In this document: one piece after another, positions 8,286 through 16,015 of the stretch
Layout: each line of letters starts with the position of its first letter
Position numbering within the stretch: position 1 is the first letter of the stretch
NCBI RefSeq assembly: GCF_017875315.1
Contig: NZ_JAGGMM010000001.1
Location: forward strand, 372,001-436,000
Source: Methanomicrobium sp. W14
GTDB taxonomy: Archaea; Halobacteriota; Methanomicrobia; Methanomicrobiales; Methanomicrobiaceae
Direction: 5' to 3'
Length of the DNA: 64,000 nucleotides
The notes under the pieces: generated by a model
Told to the model about the DNA's origin: nothing
Databases searched by the model: none
Seen by the model: only the letters and a program-made list of their open reading frames with translations
Program-made: the position numbers and the translations under genes

Positions 8286-9467
8286 TCACTCTTTTATTTT
8301 TCCGTTTATAGCCCTGTATTTTACGGTATCAAAAAGACATTCCTTAACCAGACCGGGGATATCAATCTCTTCTTCATCATTCAGAACCGATTCTATATCG
8401 GCAGACACCGCCGGGTGTTTCGGGACGACGCTGCACCCGACGTCACCTGCGAATTCCCTGAATGTGCCTATTTTTCTTGCGATTTTTACGGTTTCGTCTT
8501 TGTCGTAAGTAATGAGGGGCTGGATAACGGGAATATCATGCGGGAGGACGGACTCAACAATACCGAGATTTACAAGGGTCTGCGATGCAACCTGACCTAT
8601 ATTGTTTCCCATGACAATTGCGTAGTAGCCTTCTCTTCTGACGATCTCTGCTGCGGCTTTCAGCATAAATCTTTTGCAGACAAGGCAGCGGTTTCTGATG
8701 TTTTCAATTCCTGTCAGGGCGTCATAGAATCTTTCCGTATTAACAGAATACATCTCAAGGTACTGCCCGCGTGTCCACAGGGATAAGGATGCCATATTTT
8801 CAAGTGCGGCTTTGAGAGTGTCTTTTCCCATGTACCTGCCGCCGTTGAAGTGAATGAATGAAACCGTGCACCCACGCTTCATTGCAAGCCATGATGCGAC
8901 AGGCGAATCGATTCCCGCTGATATCAGGGACAATACTTTTCCCTGCGTGCCCATTGGAAGGCCGCCGGGGCCTTTTATTGAGCAGTCATATATAAGGCCG
9001 CCTTCCTTTCTCGCCTCGACGAATATTTCGTAGTCAGGTTTTGTAAGGTCGACAGAAAGTCCTGTAATCCTGTCGTAAATTCTGCTTCCTGCCGATGCTC
9101 CAAGTTCCTGGCTGGTAAACCCTTTGAGGTTTGACCTTTTGGCCCTGACCGCAAATGACATGCCGGGCTTTAATTTTCCGGATGCATATTCCGCAGCCTT
9201 CTTTTCAATTTCATCCCTGTCGTTTGATGTCCGAAGTGCTATACTTACTCCGACTATCCCGAATATCTTTGAGACAACTTCAGCTATTTCTTCCGGCCTT
9301 TCCCCGTTTATCAGCATTCTTCCCCTGTGAATTTCAATATCGCCTTTAAGCCCTGCTGCATTCAGTGCGGTTTTGATGTTTTTTGCAAGAAGTTTTGTAT
9401 AGTAGTGCATAACGGAATCGCTCTTCAAAAAAAGCTCCCCGTATTTTGCCATAACTGTGGTTGTCAT
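8286..9467 (-). CDS. thiI: tRNA 4-thiouridine synthetase ThiI
   Basis: 393 residues with the ThiI order: N-terminal ferredoxin-like region, THUMP domain (about residues 55-165), then a PP-loop ATPase with LSLISAGIDSPVASWLA and MGNNIGQVASQTL. The length and the absence of a rhodanese extension fit the archaeal form, in which a Cys near NRCLVCKRFM and another in VGCSVVPKHP are the candidates for sulfur chemistry. It makes s4U8 in tRNA and/or participates in thiazole synthesis. It converges on pscS with a 5-bp gap; both are sulfur-to-tRNA enzymes. Confidence 0.93.
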   Translation of the reverse strand: MTTTVMAKYGELFLKSDSVMHYYTKLLAKNIKTALNAAGLKGDIEIHRGRMLINGERPEEIAEVVSKIFGIVGVSIALRTSNDRDEIEKKAAEYASGKLKPGMSFAVRAKRSNLKGFTSQELGASAGSRIYDRITGLSVDLTKPDYEIFVEARKEGGLIYDCSIKGPGGLPMGTQGKVLSLISAGIDSPVASWLAMKRGCTVSFIHFNGGRYMGKDTLKAALENMASLSLWTRGQYLEMYSVNTERFYDALTGIENIRNRCLVCKRFMLKAAAEIVRREGYYAIVMGNNIGQVASQTLVNLGIVESVLPHDIPVIQPLITYDKDETVKIARKIGTFREFAGDVGCSVVPKHPAVSADIESVLNDEEEIDIPGLVKECLFDTVKYRAINGKIKE

Positions 9468-9611
9468 CTGTTTCCTTATTTTTATAAGTCCTTTCAGGTA
9501 TTATCTTATTGGCAGGGGTGTTCCTTAAGTATCCGGGCGGCCGTAATGCAGGCTTCATCTGTTAATAATAGAAACTTCTTTTAATTGTCCGGGGAGAAAC
9601 TATCAGTAACT

Positions 9612-10253
9612 ATGGCAAGGAAAAAAGCGGAAAAAGTAGAGCCGACTTCAGTATTATATTACTTTTATACACAGGAAAGATGGGACAACTGGCTTAAAAC
9701 GCTTCTTGAGATGAATTTCGACGAAGACCCGGAATCGGACGAGATGCCGGAAGGTCTTGCTTCTCTTGACAACTTCTCAAAGGATGTCAATGTGTCAGTG
9801 ATGAAGATAATAAAAGTCTTTCAGAACGGAAGTTACGAGTCAAAGACGGCCCTTGATAAACTCAATGAAGTTGAAGAGATAATTATGGGCGAAGTCCCGG
9901 AGTGCGAAATATCTGACATCATACAGGGCCTTCAGATGCGTTTTCTGGTGCTCTTCATGTCGTGCAAGAGGTATCTTAACGGTGACACCGGTGAAGGAGA
10001 GATAAAAGACCTTGTTAAGGAAGGCAGGAAAATCTGCGGGGACGATGTTGAAAAGGCCCTTGATACGGCAGCCGTGATAGGCTCCAAAGTCCTCAACGGA
10101 GAGTCCTGCTGCGGGAAATATCTCAGAAGCGGTTCAGATGACCCGGACGAGGAGCCTTCCATGTTTGACGAATGGCTTGTCGAGATAGACGATATGGGAG
10201 AGGCGCTGAAATCTCTTAAGAAATTTGACGAGGAATTCGGAGTAGGGATTTGA
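9612..10253 (+). CDS. DUF2150-like archaeal protein
   Basis: 213 residues from ATG 9612 (MARKKAEKVEPTS); an in-frame TTG at 9585 lies before a GGGGAG that is more likely the ribosome binding site. The YYFYTQERWDNWL start, the mainly helical acidic body and length match the archaeal family DUF2150, which has no established function. A CC pair (GESCCGKYL) is present near residue 170. The stop overlaps the TTG start of the next gene (TTGA), so the two are probably translationally coupled. Confidence 0.65.
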   Translation: MARKKAEKVEPTSVLYYFYTQERWDNWLKTLLEMNFDEDPESDEMPEGLASLDNFSKDVNVSVMKIIKVFQNGSYESKTALDKLNEVEEIIMGEVPECEISDIIQGLQMRFLVLFMSCKRYLNGDTGEGEIKDLVKEGRKICGDDVEKALDTAAVIGSKVLNGESCCGKYLRSGSDDPDEEPSMFDEWLVEIDDMGEALKSLKKFDEEFGVGI

Positions 10254-10702
10254 TCTCGGATAAGGCACGTTTTAAAGCCGCGAAAAAGCTTGAAAAAATT
10301 GTAGGCTACCGTGTACCTGGATTTGCTTTCAAGGGGCAGTTTCTGGAAGCAGTATGCGCCAGCCTGGATTACCAGCGTCTTGACAGGCGCTTAAAGCAGC
10401 AGCTTATGAATTTCATGAAAGCTTTTCTTAACTGCAAATGCAAGACAAATCCACTTTGCGGCTGCGCCGAGAGAAAATTTGCATCTGAAATTCTCGAGTT
10501 AAGAATTTCCGGGATGAACCACAGGCAGATATCAGAATTTCTTCTTGACGAATACGGCCTGTCGGTTTTTCCGGCCGACATCCTCAGCTACCTGGAGGAG
10601 TCGGTGCATGTTCTGGAAGCTGTAAAGGACGTCTCATTGATTGAGGGGAAAAATGACCTTGCGGAACTTTCTGCCGGAACGATTCTCAGTATTGAAGGAT
10701 AA
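10250..10702 (+). CDS. DUF5814-like Cys-motif protein, coupled to DUF2150-like gene
   Basis: 150 residues starting at a TTG that overlaps the previous stop. The centre holds CKCKTNPLCGCAERKF, a four-Cys motif likely to bind zinc, followed by LRISGMNHRQISEFLLDEYGL and a C-terminal ILSYLEESVHVLEAV helix. This Cys-plus-helical arrangement resembles the DUF5814-type region that is attached to DEAD-box helicases in haloarchaea; here it stands alone without helicase motifs. The assignment is by motif memory only. The TTG start has no separate ribosome binding site, which supports coupling to the upstream gene. Confidence 0.55.
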   Translation: MISDKARFKAAKKLEKIVGYRVPGFAFKGQFLEAVCASLDYQRLDRRLKQQLMNFMKAFLNCKCKTNPLCGCAERKFASEILELRISGMNHRQISEFLLDEYGLSVFPADILSYLEESVHVLEAVKDVSLIEGKNDLAELSAGTILSIEG

Positions 10703-10821
10703 TTGAAGGATAAATCCAAAAAGCAGAATAAGTAGTAAATTAAAAAATATTTTTTTCTCTGATTTTTTTATTGTCATTTTCTAATTATAAAGCATTTATA
10801 TCCTCTAAGTTCAGGTCATAA

Positions 10822-12144
10822 CTATGAAGTGGATGTTATCGTATCGATAAGAACTCCGGACGGACTGTAAAGTTCTGCCGAATCTTTTGTGTCATTCCAC
10901 ACGTCTTCTTCCGCGTTCCAGTAGAGTGTGTAGCCCTGGTTTTCGTCTGTACTGCTGTAAAGTGTAATCATTCCGAAAGGCGGAAGGTTCAGACCTTCGG
11001 GAAATACGTATGAATTGCCTGTACTTACACTTGTAATCCTGTAATTTCCAAGGTCAATTGTCCCTGACCCCGTGTTTGATATTACAACCGTATTTTCACG
11101 CAGGCTGAGTCTGCTCAATTCAGGATAATTTTTGCCGGATTTATTGTCATTTTGATGTCCATCCTGTGATGGTTCTGAACTGTCATTTCCGGTTATATAG
11201 GGAATGTCTATCCCGAATATTCCTGAATCATTCCGGGTCAGTCCCTTTGAAAACATCGCATATACGGGATAGTGGTCTGACACCTGTTTTGTGAGGTCTT
11301 CCGAGAGTGAATAACTCTGGTCAAACCTGAATACGCCCGCTGTACCTGTATAGAAATCACCGCTTCCGGTAAGGACTATCCTGTCATATGTGCAGTTGGT
11401 ATTTCCGGTTGTCGTGTCTTCTGAATTGTCTGTAACCCAGTTGTAGCCGCCTGACTTCATCGGTGTGTAAGAGTCCTCGTCAAAGTATGAACCGTCAGCG
11501 TTGAAGTCTCCCATAACGACTACTGTCTCGTCTGCCGAAAGAACACCTTTTGCATATTCTGCGACATTATACAGCCCGTCGATTTCCTCCCTGGCATCGT
11601 CAGGGTCGGTATGTATTACGACAAAAGTTGCGTTGAAGACTCCTTCGGTCGATTTGAATGAGCCTATATACGGGTCACGGTGGAATATGTCCTGTGTGTC
11701 ATAAGGGTAAACGAACGGGGGCACAAGAGGCTCGACCGTTTTTGTGTTGTATATGTAGGCGTACTGTTCTTTGCTTGAGGTTCTCCCGAGTCTTTCGCTC
11801 ACGAAATACGAGTATTCTGAGCCGTCCGAATTTACGAGGTTTACGAGTTTCGGAAGAGATGTGTTTGAAATGTCCCTGATTTCCTCGATTGCAATTATAT
11901 CATAGTCCCTTATGATTTTTGCAAGTACATTCATCACATCGTCTTTGTCAGCCTTTGATGTCCCGAAGACCTGAATGTTGAATGCACCGACCTTAAGAAG
12001 TTTTGAGTCGCCTGGGCTGATGTCTTTTACCACGTCGTCGACCGAGTTTATTATGACGCTTCTCTGCGAAAATGCGACAACAAAGATAACCGCAACAACC
12101 GCAAATTTCAAAAAAATATGTGATTTCTTTTTTCTGGCAGCCAT
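10822..12144 (-). CDS. Exported endonuclease/exonuclease/phosphatase-family nuclease with lamin-tail domain
   Basis: 440 residues. An N-terminal hydrophobic helix (residues ~10-27) targets it outside or to the membrane. Residues ~50-300 carry the DNase I-like fold: GAFNIQVFG, IIAIEEIRD (metal Glu), VIHTDPDD, VVMGDFNADGS and VSDHYPVYAMF (catalytic Asp-His). Residues ~345-440 form a lamin-tail domain (VVISNTGSGTIDLGNYRI, then LPPFGMITLY), a beta-sandwich common on secreted bacterial and archaeal nucleases. Most likely an extracellular DNase for nutrient recovery or defence. It is a single gene with AT-rich flanks; a T-rich stretch at 10740-10770 probably terminates the converging genes. Confidence 0.85.
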   Translation of the reverse strand: MAARKKKSHIFLKFAVVAVIFVVAFSQRSVIINSVDDVVKDISPGDSKLLKVGAFNIQVFGTSKADKDDVMNVLAKIIRDYDIIAIEEIRDISNTSLPKLVNLVNSDGSEYSYFVSERLGRTSSKEQYAYIYNTKTVEPLVPPFVYPYDTQDIFHRDPYIGSFKSTEGVFNATFVVIHTDPDDAREEIDGLYNVAEYAKGVLSADETVVVMGDFNADGSYFDEDSYTPMKSGGYNWVTDNSEDTTTGNTNCTYDRIVLTGSGDFYTGTAGVFRFDQSYSLSEDLTKQVSDHYPVYAMFSKGLTRNDSGIFGIDIPYITGNDSSEPSQDGHQNDNKSGKNYPELSRLSLRENTVVISNTGSGTIDLGNYRITSVSTGNSYVFPEGLNLPPFGMITLYSSTDENQGYTLYWNAEEDVWNDTKDSAELYSPSGVLIDTITSTS

Positions 12145-12261
12145 ACTATCATTAAGTCTTATTCTTTAGGTTTAATTAGTTTTCAGGTATAATTAACCCG
12201 AACATGGAGCAGTTTTGTTAATCAGGCCTGAATATAAAATAGGCGTAAATATTGATTCGGT

Positions 12262-13008
12262 TCATTTCTCATAACCCGCAGATATGAAATCCGTTTTTTT
12301 CATGACGACCTTGTCAAAGGATGTGCCGTTGAACGCAAAAACCACAACCTCTTCACCTTTTTCAAACCTGCGCATCATCTCATCGTATTTCTTTCTTACA
12401 GGACGAAGGTTACTGCCCAGGAATAATTCCATAAGTTTTTCATAAAATTTCTTTGACTGCATGAGATATTTCATCTCATAATTTATCGTTTCCCTGGCAG
12501 AACTCCTGCATTCGTCCTCAGGAACGGAATAGTTGTATTCACCGTGTTCATTCAGACCTGAAATCTGTCGCCAGTCGTACCTTCCTGATTCATCTTTTTC
12601 CCTGTGGAGCATATACGGGTAAATTCTGCAGATAAGAAACCTTTCATTGTATATTCTGCACCTGTTGTCGTTATCAAGAAACACGCAGTCCCCGTTCTCT
12701 TTCACTTTAAGTGCATATCCTGATACGTAGAAACAGCCGTTTTGGTCACATATCTCAAAGTAGGGTGCCGGGACTACCATACCGGGAAACTTTGACTTCC
12801 CTCTTTCAATGTCTTCTGCAAGCAGGAATACATGGTCGTTGAATTCTCTCGTGCAGCATTTCCCGCAAAGGGTGCATTTGAAACCGACTTCGCTGATTAT
12901 ACCGCACAGTTTTTCTTCCGGGTAATCCCGGAGTTCTTTAAGCTCGTTTTCAATATAAGATACTGCTTTTTTAACAGAGTCTATCGAATTTACTGATATA
13001 TGCCTCAC
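12262..13008 (-). CDS. YkgJ-family cysteine cluster (zinc/iron-chelate-binding) protein
   Basis: 248 residues. The signature is CTLCGKCCTREF near residue 50, then further Cys at DQNGCFYV, GDCVFLDNDNRCRIYN and RFLICRIYPYML, the order typical of the CxxCxxCC cluster family thought to bind a metal or Fe-S cluster. The family is widespread in methanogens with no fixed function. Translation appears to start at GTG 13008, which sits directly in AGGTGA; there is no upstream ATG. It is transcribed divergently from the partner-switching genes that begin at 13137. Confidence 0.8.
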   Translation of the reverse strand: MRHISVNSIDSVKKAVSYIENELKELRDYPEEKLCGIISEVGFKCTLCGKCCTREFNDHVFLLAEDIERGKSKFPGMVVPAPYFEICDQNGCFYVSGYALKVKENGDCVFLDNDNRCRIYNERFLICRIYPYMLHREKDESGRYDWRQISGLNEHGEYNYSVPEDECRSSARETINYEMKYLMQSKKFYEKLMELFLGSNLRPVRKKYDEMMRRFEKGEEVVVFAFNGTSFDKVVMKKTDFISAGYEK

Positions 13009-13136
13009 CTGGAAAAGCTGAATATAAAAAGTGTTTTTCCTGTAAATTAATTGCCTTTAGGATTTAATTTATTTTATTAATCATTATTCTCTGCACAAGA
13101 TATAACCCTTATAAAATACAACCCTTGAAAAGATTT

Positions 13137-13472
13137 ATGCAGGTTGAATATTCGGACAAAAACTCTGTAACAATTGTAAGAATTTCAGGAAGGTTTGACG
13201 GAGGAAGTTCGCCTCAGGCTGAAGCTGACTTAAATAATATTATCAGTGAAGGTAAAAACCGTATTCTCGTTGATTTATCCGGGGTGGATTATATCAGCAG
13301 TTCCGGTCTTCGTGTTTTGTTATCTGCAATGAAAAAGATCAAACCGCTTGGAGGAAAAATAAAGTGTTTTGCTCTCACGTCTTTTGTGTCTGAAATTTTT
13401 GAGATGACCGGATTTTCGCAGATATTTGAGGTATATGAAGATGAGGAGAAGGCCCTGTCATCATTTTCATAA
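13137..13472 (+). CDS. STAS-domain protein, anti-sigma-factor-antagonist type
   Basis: 111 residues from ATG 13137 (MQVEYSD); a TTG at 13125 would add four residues. The STAS fold is clear: VTIVRISGRFDG, ILVDLSGVDYISSSGLRVLLSAMKKI. The Ser in ISSSGLR is the position phosphorylated in SpoIIAA/RsbV and dephosphorylated by a SpoIIE/RsbU phosphatase. The next two genes encode exactly that phosphatase and an RsbW-type kinase domain, so the three form a partner-switching set. Since archaea have no sigma factors, the target must be something else. Confidence 0.9.
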   Translation: MQVEYSDKNSVTIVRISGRFDGGSSPQAEADLNNIISEGKNRILVDLSGVDYISSSGLRVLLSAMKKIKPLGGKIKCFALTSFVSEIFEMTGFSQIFEVYEDEEKALSSFS

Positions 13473-13568
13473 AAAAGTTGTTTTCTTGTCCCGGGTAAAA
13501 TAAAATATCGTTTCTGAAGTTGAAAAATCAGTCCGGACACTGGTGGTGTTACTATAAACAGTACTGAA

Positions 13569-14921
13569 ATGCTATTCTCTCTCCTGGGGATAATCTGCGT
13601 AATAATTGTTTTTGCTATTTTTATAACCCGTTCAAAATACTTCATTTCCGTTCTCGATGGAAAATTTATTTTAAAATACCAGATTATTTTAGCAGTTCTT
13701 TTCAGTTTCCTTTCAGTATACGGAAGCATCGGTCGCATAGAGTTTATGGGAGCAATAGTGAATGTACGTGACCTCGGGCCAATGGCCGGAGGACTCTTCT
13801 GCGGTCCTTTCGTAGGAATAATCTCCGGAGTTACGGGTGGTCTTTACAGGTTCTCCCTTGGTGGTGTGTCATATGTCCCGTGTTCTCTCGCAACGGTTTT
13901 AAGCGGCATTCTGGGTGGTGCAGTATATATCTACTGCAGAAAAAACTGCAGTGAAAAATATGTAGGAATATTTCCGGCTGTCGTATTTGCGGTACTTGTT
14001 GAAATTTTTCATATGGTGCTGGTATATTTTCTTGTAATTCCCGGTGAAACAGCCGTTGAAATAATAAAAGCGATTGCAATGCCGGTAATAGTTGCAAATG
14101 CGGTGGGTATGTTTGTTTTTTCATACCTGATTTCAAACGTTGTCAGTGAGAGGAAGGCCTGTCGCGAGAGGGATATCTACCAGTCTGAACTTCACAGAAA
14201 AAAAGCTGAGCTTGAAATTGCCGCACAGATCCAGAAAGAAATTCTGCCTAAACAAATACCCACTGTAAATGGGTTTTCGGTCTGCGCAAAAAGCATTCCT
14301 GCTCTTGAGGTTGGAGGTGATTTTTATGACATAATCACTCTTTCAGGCGGCAGGACCGGTTTTGTTGTTGCCGATGTTTCCGGGAAAAGTGTTCCCGCAG
14401 CTCTTTTCATGGTATTGTCAAAGATGATAATGCATACAAATGCCGAAATACATACGGGAGCTGCAGGTAGCGTTTTTGAGGCAAACCGGATAATCTGTGA
14501 TGAATCAGAATCCGGGATGTTTGTAACTCTGTTTTATGCAATACTTGATGAGGACAAAAAAATTGAATATGCAAGTGCAGGTCATGACCCGGCTTTTATC
14601 CTTGGTTTGGGTTCAGACGTTTTTGAAACACTTCCTCCTACGGGACCGGCTATGGGACTGAAGAAAGATGCAAAATATGAGTCGGGGTGCCGGACTATCA
14701 GTAAAGGGGACATCCTGGTAATGTATACGGACGGTATAACGGATGCAGTCAACTCTTCCAAAGAATTTTACGGTACTGAAAGGTTTAAAAGAGCGGTTAT
14801 CTTAAACAGAAACAAAAGTCCCGGAGAAATTGTGGGCGCAGTGACTGAAGATTTAAAAAAATTCTGTGGTGACGAGCCCCGTTCGGATGATATCACTATT
14901 ATGATTTTGAAAAGGGAGTGA
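13569..14921 (+). CDS. Membrane SpoIIE-type serine phosphatase with LytS-like 5TM sensor
   Basis: 450 residues. Residues ~1-190 hold five to six hydrophobic helices with GPMAGGLFCGPFVGIISGVTGG, matching the 5TM-5TMR_LYT sensor region of LytS/YpdA kinases. A short coiled linker with EIAAQIQKEILPKQIP leads to a PP2C/SpoIIE phosphatase domain (~215-450) with metal-binding GGDFYDI, VADVSGKSVPAALFM, MYTDGITDA and SDDITIMIL. It should dephosphorylate the STAS protein in response to an extracellular or membrane ligand. Its stop overlaps the GTG of the kinase gene. Confidence 0.9.
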   Translation: MLFSLLGIICVIIVFAIFITRSKYFISVLDGKFILKYQIILAVLFSFLSVYGSIGRIEFMGAIVNVRDLGPMAGGLFCGPFVGIISGVTGGLYRFSLGGVSYVPCSLATVLSGILGGAVYIYCRKNCSEKYVGIFPAVVFAVLVEIFHMVLVYFLVIPGETAVEIIKAIAMPVIVANAVGMFVFSYLISNVVSERKACRERDIYQSELHRKKAELEIAAQIQKEILPKQIPTVNGFSVCAKSIPALEVGGDFYDIITLSGGRTGFVVADVSGKSVPAALFMVLSKMIMHTNAEIHTGAAGSVFEANRIICDESESGMFVTLFYAILDEDKKIEYASAGHDPAFILGLGSDVFETLPPTGPAMGLKKDAKYESGCRTISKGDILVMYTDGITDAVNSSKEFYGTERFKRAVILNRNKSPGEIVGAVTEDLKKFCGDEPRSDDITIMILKRE

Positions 14922-15358
14922 TTTTGTTTACGGAAACAAATAAGTTTGAGTATAGTGGAAATCTCCGGAATCCTGCAGAACTTATAAAACTTCTGGACGA
15001 AACGGGGGCTTTTTTTGTGAGCCTGGATATTTCAGAAAGGATAGTTTATGGAGTAAGGCTTGTCCTGGAAGAGGTTTTGTCAAACATAATCGTTCACGGG
15101 TATCATGGTAATGGCGGTTATGTTTACGTTTCTGCATCTGTAGAAGAAGGCCGCATAAGACTTCAGGTTAAAGACCGTGCACAAAGGTTTAACCCCAAAG
15201 TTTTTATTCCGCACTCCTTAAGTTCAAATCTTTCCTGTGAATGGAAAGTAGGAGGTGTCGGGATACGAATAATAAAAGAAATTTCTGACAAACTGGAATA
15301 CATATATGAAAACGGTGAGAACTGTCTTCTTATTACAAAAAGATTGCCGGAAAAGTAA
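14918..15358 (+). CDS. RsbW/SpoIIAB-like HATPase (serine kinase) domain protein
   Basis: 146 residues, single GHKL ATPase domain: N-box in RLVLEEVLSNIIVHGY, G1 in LQVKDRAQRFNP, G2 in VGGVGIRIIKEISD. There is no His-acceptor domain, which places it with the RsbW/SpoIIAB kinases that phosphorylate a STAS partner. GTG 14918 overlaps the phosphatase stop (GTGA) and GGGAG precedes it; the in-frame TTG at 14924 is an alternative. It completes the STAS-phosphatase-kinase trio. A run of T residues after the stop (15361-15390) looks like a terminator. Confidence 0.88.
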   Translation: MILFTETNKFEYSGNLRNPAELIKLLDETGAFFVSLDISERIVYGVRLVLEEVLSNIIVHGYHGNGGYVYVSASVEEGRIRLQVKDRAQRFNPKVFIPHSLSSNLSCEWKVGGVGIRIIKEISDKLEYIYENGENCLLITKRLPEK

Positions 15359-15441
15359 AACAGTTTTTTTGAATTTTTTAGAGTTTTTATTTAGTACTTT
15401 AAAAATATAGGAGGTTTTTAAAAAATGAAAGCAGGAAAGTA

Positions 15442-15939
15442 TTATCCCTGCACCGTATGAACTGTCTGCGGAATATCGGCTTCATTGTCATATTCCTGTA
15501 TATACCCGTCAGGGAATGTTATGGTCGTTACCTCCGGCGAGAGATCGAATGAGGTAATCTTTGATATCCAGTGGTCTTTAAGCACTTCTTCCGCTTTCGA
15601 AAAGTTCAGGGAGGGCACGGTGTATGTAACGCTTCCGTTGTTGTCTTTCGTATCTGCAAAACTGTAGATCTTGAATTCAGCTCCTTTGTCACTGACATCC
15701 ACTACGTCTACCTGCTGTGACGTTCTGCTGCTTATTTCCTTTTTAACCTCTTCTGCCGGGTTTGCTATATGCGTATAATACCCTATGTATTCTATGAAGT
15801 TCATACTGTAGTCAAATACAGCTGTGCAGTCCCCGTTTTCTCCTACATCTATGGAAAGAGTGCTTATTGTGAATGCAGATGCAGGATATGCGCACAGAGC
15901 CAGAAATAATGTGCATATAATAAACTTTGGAAGTCTCAT
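15442..15939 (-). CDS. Exported protein of unknown function
   Basis: 165 residues with a good signal peptide (MRLPKFIICTLFLALCAYPASA, cleavage after ASA by prediction). The mature part is beta-rich and hydrophilic, with VGENGDCTAVFDYSMNFIEYIG; the layout with a single domain and no membrane anchor suggests a secreted or surface protein. I recognise no family. It has its own promoter region (AT-rich at 15975-16000) and lies between the partner-switching genes and the kinase triad, both of which are separate transcripts or operons. Confidence 0.7.
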   Translation of the reverse strand: MRLPKFIICTLFLALCAYPASAFTISTLSIDVGENGDCTAVFDYSMNFIEYIGYYTHIANPAEEVKKEISSRTSQQVDVVDVSDKGAEFKIYSFADTKDNNGSVTYTVPSLNFSKAEEVLKDHWISKITSFDLSPEVTTITFPDGYIQEYDNEADIPQTVHTVQG

Positions 15940-16015
15940 GTTTTTTCGTCCCTCTTATTGTTTAATGGAGATGTGTATAGGATGCATGAAATATATATAT
16001 TGCTCTGGCAGGTAT

